A DNA stretch of 64,000 nt from the NCBI GenBank assembly GCA_964017125.1, contig OZ024908.1, positions 64,669,173 through 64,733,172 of the forward strand, in the 5' to 3' direction. Below, piece by piece: positions 9,626 to 21,056 of this stretch (its first letter is position 1; each line of letters opens with the position of its first letter). The notes below the pieces were generated by a model that did not search any database, was not told the origin of the DNA, and saw nothing but the letters and a program-made list of their open reading frames with translations. The position numbers and the translations under genes are program-made. This DNA comes from Flabesymbios commensalis (Eukaryota; Annelida; Polychaeta; Terebellida; Flabelligeridae).

Positions 9626-9974
9626 ATTGTCGCCTTAATTATGTTTGCGAGAATACTGTGGAGCATATAATTTTTCCAGACGTGCAGTAGGTCCCGTATA
9701 CACTTTTTAAAACTACATGGTCGGAAGATAATTAGAGGCTAGAGCCCTTTTATTTACCCTGTTTAAGCTATTTTTGTCTCTCATTTAAGCTTGAATTATA
9801 TTTATATCCGTGTTTGTAATTCCCTGATTATTTTAAATAAACATAAATCTAAAATGAACTCGGACCTCCTGAGACCATTAGCGGCCGGTTACGCAATGCT
9901 TGGCGCCGTAATTAACAGTAACAGTGGCTAATTGATTGTGTCGCACCATTTCAAGCCTACTTGTTAGGCTATCA

Positions 9975-10225
9975 TATGAATAATATAACATCAGTGATAT
10001 GTTGTTTTATTACACAATTTGGAAAAACATAATATTAGTGTTGTAGTGATTTATTGCACGATATAAAAAATTGCAAAGACATCGTGTTCGTGTTGTAACG
10101 TTTTATTACACGATTTAAATGGAAAAATGTAAGGGAACATCGTGCTCGTGTTGTGATGCTTTACTGCTCGATTTAAAAAGATTATTATTTCGTGTTATAA
10201 TGCTTTATTACACGATTTGAATAAA
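9975..10225 (+). repeat. Short tandem array, ~45-59-bp units, about 5 copies
   Basis: Units carry GTGTTGTAACGTTTTATTAC-ACGATTT and TGGAAAAA spacers, starting near 10000, 10041, 10092, 10151 and 10195. Spacing is irregular, so it is an old array. It lies inside the 3.1-kb TIR element. Confidence 0.7.
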
Positions 10226-11530
10226 CATGTTACTTTGTTGAATAATTTATAAATTATATTAGCGTAATGGATTTAAAGCTGTTGCATAAATATGTATATA
10301 TGCTGACACGGATCACTGTCATTATTGATAGTTAACCGACAAGGCTGATTGACAGGCATGTTCAAACTCTTCCCATCTCACTAGACCTTGTATCGTATGA
10401 CCTCGCGTCGAGAGTGATATTTCCCGAGATTTGAGAAGCACACTGGGTTATCTTAAAAAATACCATTTATTTTAGATATACTATGTTCAATTTTTTTTAA
10501 TAGGCATTAATCATGTTAATCTATAGTATCATTATTATTTATTAGTAAAGGCATTTATATTGCTTTATCTCAATTGATTCTAAGTCGCATAAGCCGCAAA
10601 GATCAAAATAATTACGTGGAGTTCGGAAATTGGTTTAGGCGACTGAAATTAACATCTGACGGGCCCACATGACTACCATAGTTTTTGTGGGTATCCAGGT
10701 ATCTGGACACCTGGAATGAGATATAATTTGAAGATATCTTTTGCTATAAAGATATTTTTCAATTTATATATCAAATATTATAACATGCATTACAATAAAT
10801 AGAAATTGAGAATATCTTTCATATAGGAGAAATATATTCTACAACGTAGGCCTAGATTTGTTACGCAATGAGAAATAAAGAAGGAATAAAATAAATATAT
10901 ATATCTAGGCCTAATATACATAAATTCAAATTAAAATAGAATATTGGACAAGCCAGTGTGAAACACGCGGACAAGCGCACGGACCAGCATGTACAAACCT
11001 AATGGGAAAAGTCATGTGGGCGCGGCTTTTAAAATGTCGTATAAACACGTGGACGTGCGCGGGTTGTCGCACTTTTGTGTACACATACCGTCTCTATGTG
11101 CAGGCAGACCGTCGCATCGTGTAGGCATTCCGTCTGGACGTGCGGTAAGCGTACACACACCGTCTCCCAGTGTCGCCATCGCGTCAGACCGTCTCTTTTC
11201 GTCGGTTCCCGTGAGTGAGCGTCCGTAAGTGTAGAGACACCGTAGGAAGTGTGCATGGGTGTACACGTACCGTAGGTGGCGTACGCACACCGCGTGCGGT
11301 ATGCGTACGCCACCTACGGTACGTGTGCACTTATCCATGCTCATACACGATTCAGACGCTCACAGACGATTTCTACGGTATGCATACGTCCGTCCGTCTG
11401 GGTGTGTAGGCACACCGCGCGGAATAAAACACGCGGTTGGAGACGGTCTGATGCGGATTGCCGATTTCGGCTATTTTGCTCAAACCGCGGGCAGCGTGTC
11501 AATCCGCGTCTCAGTGTGACTGTAGCTTTA

Positions 11531-12150
11531 GCAAAAACATCAAAAATAGGCTTTTTTCAACCATTTTAAGCTGATTTGACCTTGATGTGACCTTGGGATG
11601 TTCTTAACATGACCTTTGGAGAACTCCCCTATGAAACCCAACACCAACCCATGTCACAATGTGTAACCATGGGTATGGGTTCCGACCGATTTATTGGAAA
11701 TGCTGATCCAAAAACTTTTACATATTTTTTAACAAACCCCTGGTGACCTTGTCGATGTATGTAAAATCTACAGACGACCTGAAAGTAACTTGGTACATGA
11801 TGAAGTAAAAATAAATATGGTCTACAAAAATCCCCAGGGGGGAGGGGGTACAGGTGGGGCCAAGATTTAACTGGTCAACAAGTGCACGACGGAACGCCAC
11901 CTAGCGAATACGATGGGAGTTAGGTCAAATTGTGCCCACCCGGGGTGAAAGGGATAAAAATGATTAGGCCTATATTCTGTATAAAAATAGGCAAAGCTAT
12001 ATATTACAATTTAAACTACTTAGAATCTAGAGTGTTTAAAACGTCACAGTGATCAGGGTTCCTGCATGTGTGAACACTAACTACGCTGCATGCATCAATC
12101 GCACATTGATAAATTGTATACTGGTCTCAACCCATTATATTCACTCCTGA
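11531..12150. other. Non-coding spacer before second locus copy
   Basis: No gene or clear repeat is seen. If the duplication is an assembly artefact, sequence like 7732-12150 should lie directly to the left of this window. Confidence 0.6.
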
Positions 12151-12685
12151 GATTTATTGCAAATTTTGCAAAAAGAAAACCTTGTTCATTTCAATACACT
12201 TGACACTTCAAGACATTTCTCAACATAACCTAACTAGTATTAGTATCTGATACTTCTGTGTTTGTCATTCTGTTGATATATTAGTGGCAGGGTATTCTCA
12301 AAAGCTCAGGTAAGCAAGACATATAGTATTATGAAATGCGTTCAAAAGAACAGTAGACTTATTTATAGTAGACTACAGCAGAAATGAAATGTTCTGTCGC
12401 GCCCACAGGTCTGTTCAAAGCTTTGATAATGCATCGCATTGTTAAATAATGCCTTTCCATTTAAATCGATCAGGTCATTTTATTTATTATTAACACATGT
12501 AAAAGTAACATATATTGGAGCAGTATAAGCTAATATCATTTATTTTTATTAAACTTATTAATCATGCAGCTTTGATTAGTATGATGCATGATGATTTTAT
12601 TGGATGTCAGATTAAACGTATGGGCTGGACCTGTGATGTTTTATGCCAATAGTTTGTTTACACTATGTAGAAATGAAGTGTTCTA

Positions 12686-13084
12686 CAGTCTGTTTCACCA
12701 GAACCTGGGAGTAGCCTTTTTCTAATTTGCTCGATCGTTCTTTAAAATTTGTTAACAACGTTTTTCTCGGATCATTTTTTCATGTTCCCCTAACATCCCT
12801 GAAAATTTGGTGCAATTTTGTTGTGTATTTTGGAAATTAGACCATTTGGCATGTAATAGGATTCTTGTTTCACGGCAATGGTGTTAAAGAGAGCTGTCAT
12901 TTTGAAAAATTATTACATGTCAAATGGTCTAACTTCGCTAATACACAAAAAAAAAGCTACCAAATTTCCAAGGATGTTGGGGGAAGGTGAAAAAATAATC
13001 AGAGAAAAATTTTGTAAAAAAATTTTAAAGAGCGAGAGAGCAAATTGGAAAAAGGCTACTCCCAGGTCCTGGTGAAACAGACTG
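12686..13084. mobile_element. 399-bp MITE (CAGTCTGTTTCACC family), TA TSD, present only in copy 2
   Basis: TIRs of about 40 bp begin CAGTCTGTTTCACCAGAACC and the interior is itself largely an inverted repeat. TA lies on both sides (12684-12685, 13085-13086), and the matching empty site in copy 1 is the single TA at 524-525. This occupied/empty pair shows the exact insertion. A second family member is at 44945-45555. A TA duplication and short TIRs suggest Tc1/mariner-type mobilisation. The 65-codon ORF inside is not a gene. Confidence 0.95.
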
Positions 13085-13221
13085 TAGGATCTTTATTAGG
13101 CACCAAAATCACGTTTTAGGAGCTGCTAACTATTAGAAATGATTGACACTTATATTCTAGCTTGCATGTTGAAAAATGATGTTAGCAATGTGGGGACCTT
13201 TAATAACATTTTGTCTGGATG

Positions 13222-13286
13222 ATGTTTGTTAGCTTGTTTGTTTGTTTGTTTGTTTGTTTGTTTGTTTGCTTGCTTGCTTGCTCGCT

Positions 13287-13317
<31 letters not shown>

Positions 13318-13471
13318 TCGTTCGTTCGTTCGTTCGTTCGTTCGTTCGTTCGTTCGTTCGTTCGTTCGCTCGTTCGTTCGTTCGTTCGTTCGCTCGTTCG
13401 TTCGTTCGCTCGTTCGTTTTGTTTGTTTGTTTGTTTATTTGTTTGTTTTGTTTGTTTGTTTGTTTGTTTTT
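13222..13471 (+). repeat. Compound tetranucleotide microsatellite, copy 2
   Basis: Same order as at 661-1056 (TTTG, CTTG, CTCG, TTCG, TTTG) but about 250 bp, with extra CTCG units interspersed in the TTCG part and a TTTA interruption near the end. Confidence 0.96.
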
Positions 13472-13682
13472 CCTCACATCGGTGTCATGTCACTGTTTCT
13501 GTGCTACCTGGCGGTGAGATGTTGAGGTGAATCAGATGGCACCGCCCTCTAGCATTATCTTATATCATATCTCTAAAACATTCATGCGGTACCAGAACGG
13601 GAAATTAACTCGCGCGCTCCGGCATGACAGGACTGCAGCGTTAATCACTATGTACATCAGTGTCACTGCCACGGAGACACAT

Positions 13683-13758
13683 CCCACCGGGCACACGACG
13701 TTGTAATGACGTTGAATCAACGTCAATAACGTTGATTCAACGTCGCAACAACGTCATA
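13683..13758. repeat. Short palindromic element, copy 2 of 1270-1345
   Basis: Same hairpin as the element upstream of gene copy 1, with one substitution (TTGTAATGACG for TTGTAACGACG). Confidence 0.8.
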
Positions 13759-14555
13759 TGCCACGGAGAAATAAATGTCCTGTCCGGTAGCATGTCATTT
13801 ATTACCATGAACCTGTCCAGATTTGTATAGCGGCGAGTTGAGCGGACATTTGCTTGGCGTGGTGATCACCCGCCATACAATGACAACCACTTTACAAAAT
13901 TATATCATCCTCACTCTGCTATTGCTGCCATAGGCATGTACCTATGGGCGATAAGTCTACGTACAATGGCTGTCCATGCGGTCGGCTGGCGTCTTCACCC
14001 TTCTTTGCCCAAGTTCGCAATGATGTGAATCATCGGTATAGCCTCTCAAATTCGCAATAATGCGATTTCCATACAGTCTGGCCGCCACACTCCCCCGCCC
14101 CGCCCGCGTGATAGAAATATTTCAGGGTGCATCCTTCTCTGAACTCTCACATTCTGTTTTACAGTAACAGACTACCTAATTAGCACAGTTTGTCAGATAT
14201 CAGACATAATAAAGTTAATTGTGACCGATGATAGGCCATTTAAGTAGGTCACTGTTTATAATCCCCAAAGGGCTAATCCACACTGCCTAAGGGATGTGTA
14301 TGTGTGCAATATAAAATAAATTCCCCAATGGGTTCTCGAGATCTGCTCCGGAAACGAAACGTTACCAGATATCAGGCATATTAAAGTTAAGTATTGCCGA
14401 TGGTCTGCCATTTAAGTAGGTAAAAGCTCATAAACCCTAACGAATAGGCTATATACCAGCCGGGCTGATAAATAACCTTCTGATTCCCGTTGTCCAGCAG
14501 CCCGCTGCAACCAATCACAGCCCACATAACATCACTATGATCACAGTGATATTAC

Positions 14556-14821
14556 ATGGGAAGCATCGAAATGGCGCGGTTCATTGAAGGACGCGAGTTC
14601 AATGATTATGAGGAATTTGTGACAGAAATAGAAGATTTGGAGAAGGAAACGTTCTGTAAATTCATTAAAAAAGGAGCCAAAACAATGGAGGCTAAGAATA
14701 GAGAGCTGTCGACCGATAAAATACAATATGGTGCAAAGTTTGTATATAGGAGTGTGCGGTTTGACTGCAAGCATGCTGGAGGGCCAAGGCGGACGGGGAC
14801 AGGTAATCGGCCGAATCAGCG
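14556..14821 (+). CDS. Exon 1, ZSWIM3/FAR1-like N-terminal domain, copy 2
   Basis: The frame is open from the ATG to the donor GTGAGT at 14822, with RFDCKHAG and GTGNRPNQ. It differs from copy 1 by a few substitutions, several of them amino-acid changing, which does not suggest strong constraint. Confidence 0.65.
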
Positions 14822-15250
14822 GTGAGTCTAAAGTTGGAATACACACAACACACAATAGGCACACAATACTGTACTAGCAGAAATATGCATTTCTGATACT
14901 AGTCTTAATCAGTGTTAACACTGGTTAATGCTTGTTTCGGGTTAATGTGGCGGAGGCCAATGTTGCCAGCGCCATACCCACAAGCCCATCTGGAGAGGCG
15001 CTGGGTTATCTTATACTATCAAGCCCGCTGCCAGATAGGGACCAATGTTAAGAATCATAACGTTACATGAAATAATGAAAAAAAACCTTGAAACTATGAA
15101 TAAATCGCATGACCCCCCAAAAAAACTGCTATCAAACTGCTGACTGATATCAGTTTTTTTAATATTAGAGCCTCGCTGCGAAATTTGGCAAAATTCTTGA
15201 GACGTGACTGCCAATTAAAACAAAATTGTGATAAGGACATGTTTTACCTA

Positions 15251-16000
15251 ACACGGGAGCGAAATGTATGGTGAGGAAATGTCAAAACCTTACGCAGCAG
15301 CCGGCTGCCAGATAGGGACATGTGATACCTTACACGTCAGCCGGCTGTCAGATAGGGACATGTCATACATTAAACGTCAGCCGGCTGCCAGATAGGGACA
15401 TGTGATACCTTACACGTCAGCTGGCTGTCAGATAGGGACATATCATACCTTACACGTCAGCCGGCTGTCAGATAGGGACATGTCATACCTTACACGTCAG
15501 CCGGCTGTCAGATAGGGACATATCATACCTTACACGTCAGCCGGCTGCCAGATAGGGACATGTGATACCTTACACGTCAGCTGGCTGTCAGATAGGGACA
15601 TATCATACCTTACACGTCAGCCGGCTGTCAGATAGGGACATGTCACACCTTACACGTCAGCCGGCTGCCAGATAGGGACATGTCATACCTTACACGTCAA
15701 CTGGCTGTCAGATAGGGAAATATCATACCTTAAACGTCAGCCGGCTGCCAGATAGGGACATGTCATACCTTACACGTCAGCCGGCTGCCAGATAGGGACA
15801 TCTCATACCTTACACGCCAGCCGGCTGCCGGATAGGGACATCTAATACCTCACACGCCAGCCGGCTGCCAGATAGGGACATGTCATACCTTGCACGTCAG
15901 CCGGCTGCCAGATAGGAACATCTCATACCTTACACGTCAGCTGGCTGCTAGATAGGGACATGTCATACCTTACACGCCAGCTGGCTCCCAGATATGGGCA
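15251..16000 (+). repeat. 40-bp satellite in intron 1, copy 2
   Basis: About 18 full units in perfect 40-bp register between 15292 and 15972, plus degenerate end units. It has 7 fewer units than copy 1 and more uniform CCGGCTG cores. Confidence 0.95.
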
Positions 16001-16162
16001 TTATTTCTATCAGGCAATTAAGGTACAATAATTCGCAATACAAAGATTGTTTTGAGAAAATACTTTGTGTAATAAAATATATCTATGCATTACTTTCAGG
16101 TAATCAGATGATACAAAAAAGACTTATCATGTGGTTTTGTAACATGATTGGTATTTTTTTAA

Positions 16163-16295
16163 ATCATGGAAGCTAGGATGTAAGGACCAAATTACAGCAT
16201 CTGTTGATCGAAAACGAGATAAGACAATTGTGAACAGCGTGCATCTGGAGCACAATCATGAGCTTTCAAGAAATATTTCCATGCGATATCCAAAC
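16163..16295 (+). CDS. Exon 2 of gene relic, copy 2 (EHNHELS)
   Basis: It reads SWKLGCKDQITASVDRKRDK then VNSVHLEHNHELSR and ends YPN before GTAAGT. The His-x-His of EHNHEL is kept. The preceding bases are TTTTTTTAA, giving no AG acceptor in the needed phase. Confidence 0.65.
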
Positions 16296-16998
16296 GTAAG
16301 TCATGGATGGAGACTTTACCATAATAATAAACGGAATTTGAAACACAATTATAAAGTGTATTTAATTCACGATAAATACAATTTTCTATTGAACCATGGT
16401 GAAAATAATAAAAAAAATCGGAGTTTCAGTTGTAAAAGCTCTCTAATAAAATAAAAAGGGATTTAGCAACCTGAAATTTCATAAACTATTTGCGACCATG
16501 ATTGTGATTTTTTTATAGATCTGTAAAATTTCTTCTGGCTCCTAAATAACTTGCATCATTGCCTTAAAATCGCTTATTATCGTTTTTGTATAGTTCCAAA
16601 TGTATTGAGAGTTATCTGTAGACAATGACTGATCAGTCGTAAGTCACGGGACTCAGACTGAATCATAATCTAAAGCTGGCATTCGTGACGTAATCATAGC
16701 AAATTATCGATCTGATTGTGCGCAATCGGGGTTTTGCATTTATATATATATGATGTTTTCTTTTCGAAGGAAACATACACAATTACTGTACATTTGATGC
16801 GAAATTAAAATACCTTGGTGTGACTATGAAATGACCAAGATATTTCGGATTGCCTTTAATGTCAGATATAATTTTGCATCTTTTCGTTTCAGCGTAAGCT
16901 TAATCATCATATTGGTTGAATGAATCAAGCCTTTTCCTCAAATAGCTCACGCTAAACAATTGACCCAATTTTTTCAACTCTGAATATTCTTTTTTCAG

Positions 16999-17697
16999 AA
17001 TCGGCGAATGAGCAGTGAAAAGAAAAGAAAAATACAGTTGATTTGTTGAGATTACACGTAACATGTATGTGTGCTAAACTCTCCGCCACAGTACAGAGAA
17101 GCAACAGGAACATATATCACACGATGGCAGTGAGAACAGTTGTATCTTGTTGTATGCTTGCTCCAAATGAAAATCATAAATTCTATTTTGAAGTTTGTGT
17201 TTATCTTGATGCATTTGAATCATTGTAAATGAAATGAAATGAATCGGGCTTTAGGCCACCTTTGTGCACAAATAGGCTAAACTGGGCCAGGAGAACCTCC
17301 TGAGGATGGTGAGATGATTGGGATGACACTGTCCTCCAGACACAGGATTCGAAATTCGCGCCCTGGCGGTCTGAGGCCGAGCACGCTACCTCTCGGTCAT
17401 GGAGGCTCCCCACAATACCGACTTTCACACGTGGATGGGGAAGAAACATTTTTGTTTCTTTCAAACCGCCGAGACCGGGAACCGAACCCCGAACTCTGGA
17501 GTGAAAGGCAGCGGTGCTAACCACTACCCTAGGGCCCCCGCCCGAATCATTGTACTATCTTGTTTGTTGAAGAAAGTAATATGGTGTATCGAGGTGAGCA
17601 AAATATTGAGCCTCAACTTGGAATTGTTTGGAATAGATGTGAAAGGCCTTGTCGGACACAAAGAGATGACTCCAGCTGTGGAATATATGTTTTAACG
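16999..17697 (+). pseudogene. Exon 3, C48-like protease exon split by SINE, copy 2
   Basis: The acceptor TTTTTTCAG is followed by NRRMSSEKKRK, then a frame change into VDLLRLHVTCMCAKLSATVQ. Past the SINE, CRTQRDDSSCGIYVLT gives the C48-like cysteine motif and ends phase 0 at donor GTAATT. Joined to exon 4 it would give IYVLT-NAETLAKHV, a natural continuation for this protease fold. Confidence 0.55.
17227..17543 (-). mobile_element. tRNA-derived SINE (family A), copy 2
   Basis: Same insertion as 5111-5427: 317 bp, flanked by GAATCATTGT at 17217-17226 and 17544-17553. Sharing of site and TSD shows it predates the split of the two locus copies. Confidence 0.93.
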
Positions 17698-18123
17698 GTA
17701 ATTACGTTGATATTAACTTACAGCACACTTTCTGTTGATGTAGCTCATGCTAATAACCGATATTACGGATATTACTTTTACTGCTATAGTTTATACGCTT
17801 GTAAGAGAACCACCCCGGGTATATTATTTGGAATTGATGAAAACCAAATAACCATTACATTTTGTGTGGCCAGCCTACTGGGGATATTATTAGCAGGTCA
17901 TACGAATTTCAAGAACATTGAGCCTACGCCTTTTTCAAAATCAGGCTTAGTATGGCGTAGTGCAGGGAAACATAAAACACAGAGGCAGTGATTACACATT
18001 ACAACTGTTTGAAGTTCACATACTGCGTTAATTTCCCCGATTTCAAATTATTGCTTTATAAATTTAATTGTAATAATTTATTGTATAATATTGATATACC
18101 ATGTGTAACATTATGTATTTCAG

Positions 18124-18366
18124 AATGCTGAAACATTGGCCAAGCATGTGGCAGTTGGGGTGTTGGGACAATTGCAAGCAGCATACTACCAAAGCTATCG
18201 GAAAGCTAGACTGTGCCAAAACACAAAAAATAAACGATACAAGGTGCAGTGTGACAACTGCTATTCGTGGCGGCACTTCGAATGTATTGGAATGAAAAAG
18301 ATTGATGTAGCAGATTACTTTTACTGTCCCCTTTGTGAATTTAGAATGCAGCAAGGTTATGTATAA
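18124..18366 (+). CDS. Exon 4, PHD finger lacking first ligand, copy 2
   Basis: After TATTTCAG it reads NAETLAKHVAVGVLGQLQAA as in copy 1, then a 39-bp in-frame deletion removes 13 residues including the first PHD cysteine. The remaining VQCDNC, WRHFEC and YCPLC blocks are intact. The finger cannot bind its first zinc normally. Confidence 0.7.
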   Translation, partial: NAETLAKHVAVGVLGQLQAAYYQSYRKARLCQNTKNKRYKVQCDNCYSWRHFECIGMKKIDVADYFYCPLCEFRMQQGYV

Positions 18367-19112
18367 GGATAGACGGGAGCTTATATAACGGAGGGCATAA
18401 GTATTGAACAATTATGGTTTAATTTTTTTAAATCGAAACTCAGGAACATAAGACATTGCGCCTATTTAAAATTTCCTCATAACTCAGCAATGCTTGAAAT
18501 TAGTCCATATTTTTAAATTTATTTTTGAATAGTGGGGTCCCTCAGAGCTGTATTCCCAGGATATTCCCACCATATACCCTAAATCGTCGTTTGTAAGGCG
18601 AAAAGTATGTACAAGAACTGAACTGATTTCTAGAAATACAGTTTTTCTAAATAAATAGATTTTATTATTTTTATTTGATTATACCATTACTAATTACAAT
18701 GCTGGATGTTGTGTCAATATTTTTGTCGTCATACGAAGAGCGTTCAAATGAAATTTTTCAGTGTCTGTATCATTTGCGGGACAGGTTCATATTTTAAGGG
18801 TAGTGGTTGTGTCAATATTATATTTTGATATTCTAGTTTTAACACAAATAAAATGTTCAAATATCTTTTTATGTGTTCTCATCATTTTTTTACTTTTCCA
18901 ATTTTCTCGCCATGATTTGTCAATCTTCACATGATGTTAAACCTTGGCATCATATAAGGCTCTATAGACTGAACACTGCTACTTATTTGGCTGCTATTTT
19001 AATGGTTTTGTTCTGATTTATGGTGGTAATAATAATGTGATATTTTGAAAGATTATACTAACCACTTGAAAATTTAAGTATCGTCAAGTTAGCTATGTGC
19101 CACCTCGACTTA
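18367..19112. other. 3' flank of copy 2, no ORF
   Basis: Matches 6290-7103 without the 78-bp tandem duplication. No gene seen. Confidence 0.7.
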
Positions 19113-20005
19113 TTAGCCTAGCTGCCAGATAAGAATATTTCCTACCTTACATTTCAGCCCGGCTGCCACATAAGGACATCTCCAATCTACACGTCAGCCC
19201 GGCTGAAAAAAGAGATATCTTACCTTACCTGACACACAGCATATATTGGCATCTCTCACCTTACACGGCCATCCTGCTGCCAGATAAGGACTTTTAACCC
19301 TACACGCGGCTAGGCTGCCTTATATTGCCATCTCCCCCCTTACACGACAGCCCGGCTGCCAGATAGGGACATCTCCCAATTTACATGTCAGCCCGGCTGC
19401 CAGATAAAGATATTTATTACCTTACCAGACACACGTCAGCCCGGCTGCCATATAAGGACATATCCCAATTTACATGTCAGCCCGGCTGCCAGATAAAGAT
19501 ATTTAGTACCTTACCAGACACACGTCAGCCCGGCTGCCATATAAGGTCATCTCCCAATTTACATGTCAGCCCGGCTGCCAGATAAAGATATTTATTACCT
19601 TACCAGACACACGTCAGCCCGGCCGTCAGATAAGGACATCTCCCAATTTACATGTCAACCCGGCTGTCAGATAAAGATATTTATTACCTTACCAGACACA
19701 CGTCAGCCCGGCTGCCATATAAGGACATCTCCCAATTTACATGTCAGCCCGGCTGCCAGATAAAGATATTTATTACCTTACCACACACACGTCAGCCCGG
19801 CCGTCAGATAAGGACATCTCAAAGTTTACATGTCAGCCCGGCTGCCAGATAAAGATATTTATCACCTTACCAGACACACGTCAGCCCGGCTGTCAGATAA
19901 GGACATCTCCCAATTTACATGTCAGCCCGGCTGCCAGATAAAGATATTTATTACCTTACCAGACACACGGCAGCCCGGCTGTCAGATAAGGACATCTCCC
20001 AATTT
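19113..20005 (+). repeat. 89-bp satellite array, copy 2
   Basis: From about 19340 the array is highly regular with an exact 89-bp period, so open frames recur every 89 bp (19563, 19652, 19741, 19830, 19919). Each unit is a dimer of two ~44-bp halves sharing CAGCCCGGCTGCCAGATAA. It ends abruptly at 20005 against ACCAGGGGTCTGGCCGG. The ~66-residue ORFs here are satellite translations. Confidence 0.95.
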
Positions 20006-20379
20006 AACCAGGGGTCTGGCCGGACGAATGGTTGCCAACTGGTGGCTTCGTCACTCTCAGACCAGGGCCGGATGATGCCGCAGCGGGCAGGAGTTTTTGT
20101 CGAATCGATATAACTATGATAGTACGTTATCTCACACCAATTCAGTAGTCATAACATATTATATATAACATATACTTACAACAAATAGATATTTTAGACT
20201 GTATTAATGACTTTAATAGCCGTAAGAAACGATTGAAGTGACGAACGATGGCTTCTCAGAAGTAAACAGTGTGCGTCCATCTTAACAAACCTGTTTCCTT
20301 ACGGTCACATTTGAACTAACATGCACAGCGGCGGAGACGCGATTCGTTTTAGTTGGACCTAACCTGTAGAGTGCCTACC
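20006..20379. other. Spacer, nothing recognised
   Basis: No ORF or repeat identified apart from an abrupt GC-rich start next to the satellite edge. Confidence 0.5.
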
Positions 20380-20749
20380 TCCCAACAAACACGATACATT
20401 GTTCTGTGTTGGTGTAATGCTAGGTGACCCAACCTTAAATAAATCGATCAATCAATGATTTATTAATTATAAAAGTTTTAAAGGACTGCTCGGTAATACA
20501 TATGTATAAAAAAAATACTCATAGTACATAATGTACAACAATTTTTTATTTGTATGATAATAATTGAAAAAAATATATTTAACAATGATTTCTTTTGAAA
20601 CAACATAGGAGAAATGTATTTTTTTGCTGGGCTCACATTGTGTGTCAAACACTATAGATTGACCCAATGCTAAGTTACTGTTGGCCTGCCGTCTCCGACG
20701 TCAGCCCAACATAAACCCAGCATTGGGTCAATGTATCGTGTTGGCTGGG
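20380..20749. mobile_element. Palindromic element (CCAACAAACACGATACATTG family)
   Basis: The left end CCCAACAAACACGATACATT pairs with the right end AATGTATCGTGTTGGCTGGG. A second inner hairpin (20640-20749) has AGATTGACCCAATGC and GCATTGGGTCAATG arms. Related palindromes are at 36555-36665, 41889-42115 and 52230-52340. It appears to be one member that gained an AT-rich insert. Non-coding. Confidence 0.7.
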
Positions 20750-20797
20750 GGATGCCCTATATACTGCAGCTGTTAGCAGCGAGTTTTTTACCGCTAA

Positions 20798-21008
20798 GGG
20801 GCTACCATTTTATTGTCAAGGGAGGGGGTTGGAAAATTTAGTTGGATAAAATATGGCACTAAAAATGCGCTAATATTATTAACGTTGGCCTTCATAATGT
20901 TACAAATGTAATTTGCATTAAAGTTCTTGTGAATAGGGGCCTACATAAAGACTCAGTAATAGCGCTTCTAGTACCCCGCCCCCCACCCACAATTAAATGG
21001 TAGCTCCC
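20798..21008. mobile_element. 211-bp Harbinger-type MITE, TAA TSD
   Basis: TIRs GGGGCTACCATTTTATTGTC and (complement) GGGAGCTACCATTTAATTGT are followed inward by G-rich runs. TAA flanks both sides (20795-20797, 21009-21011), the 3-bp T-W-A duplication typical of PIF/Harbinger. A second member with a TTA duplication is nested at 45135-45364, and a relic end is at about 49870-49913. Confidence 0.85.
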
Positions 21009-21056
21009 TAAGTACGACGTGGTCCAAGCACACAGCAGCCAGATGCTCTCAGCAAG

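Larger units (their letters stand above)
8420..11528. mobile_element. 3.1-kb non-autonomous TIR DNA transposon, TA TSD
   Basis: The ends are imperfect inverted repeats (AAGGCCCAGTCACACTGGGG at left; AAGCTACAGTCACACTGAGA as the complement at right), with further matches such as TTGACACG inside. TA flanks both ends (8418-8419 and 11529-11530). The terminal 500-700 bp at each end are GC-rich and packed with variants of CACGCTGTCTACGGTGTATG, which look like subterminal repeats of the kind transposases bind. The ORFs of up to about 130 codons there are by-products of this composition. The AT-rich middle has no transposase, so the element must have moved in trans. The superfamily is not certain; a TA duplication fits Tc1/mariner-like or related groups. 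Confidence 0.75.
14556..18366 (+). pseudogene. Decayed ZSWIM3/FAR1-like + C48-like + PHD gene, copy 2
   Basis: It has the same four-exon layout: exon 1 14556-14821, exon 2 16163-16295, exon 3 16999-17697 (split by the SINE), exon 4 18124-18366. Compared with copy 1 it keeps the EHNHEL motif in exon 2 and has a better exon 3 donor (GTAATT). It has lost 24 bp between the candidate catalytic His and Asp in exon 3, and 39 bp of the PHD exon including the first zinc ligand. The AA acceptor and the A-run frame change are shared with copy 1, so the gene was probably already dead before the copies diverged. Confidence 0.7.
12151..20005. repeat. Large duplication, copy 2 (complete to satellite end)
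   Basis: It matches 1-7531 in order and orientation. Unlike copy 1 it carries a MITE at 12686-13084, has 7 fewer 40-bp satellite units, lacks the 78-bp tandem duplication and 39 bp of the PHD exon, and runs through its 89-bp array into new sequence at 20006 without a gap. Confidence 0.95.

Noticed and set aside
8391-11569. GC-rich ORFs of 60-130 codons on both strands
   Set aside because: They come from the subterminal repeat clusters of the 3.1-kb transposon and overlap on both strands without motifs.
19385-20113. Regularly spaced ~66-residue ORFs, superficially like a CRISPR array or a repeat protein
   Set aside because: Exact 89-bp head-to-tail satellite with no unique spacers; the frame is not kept across units and each ORF ends in the next unit.
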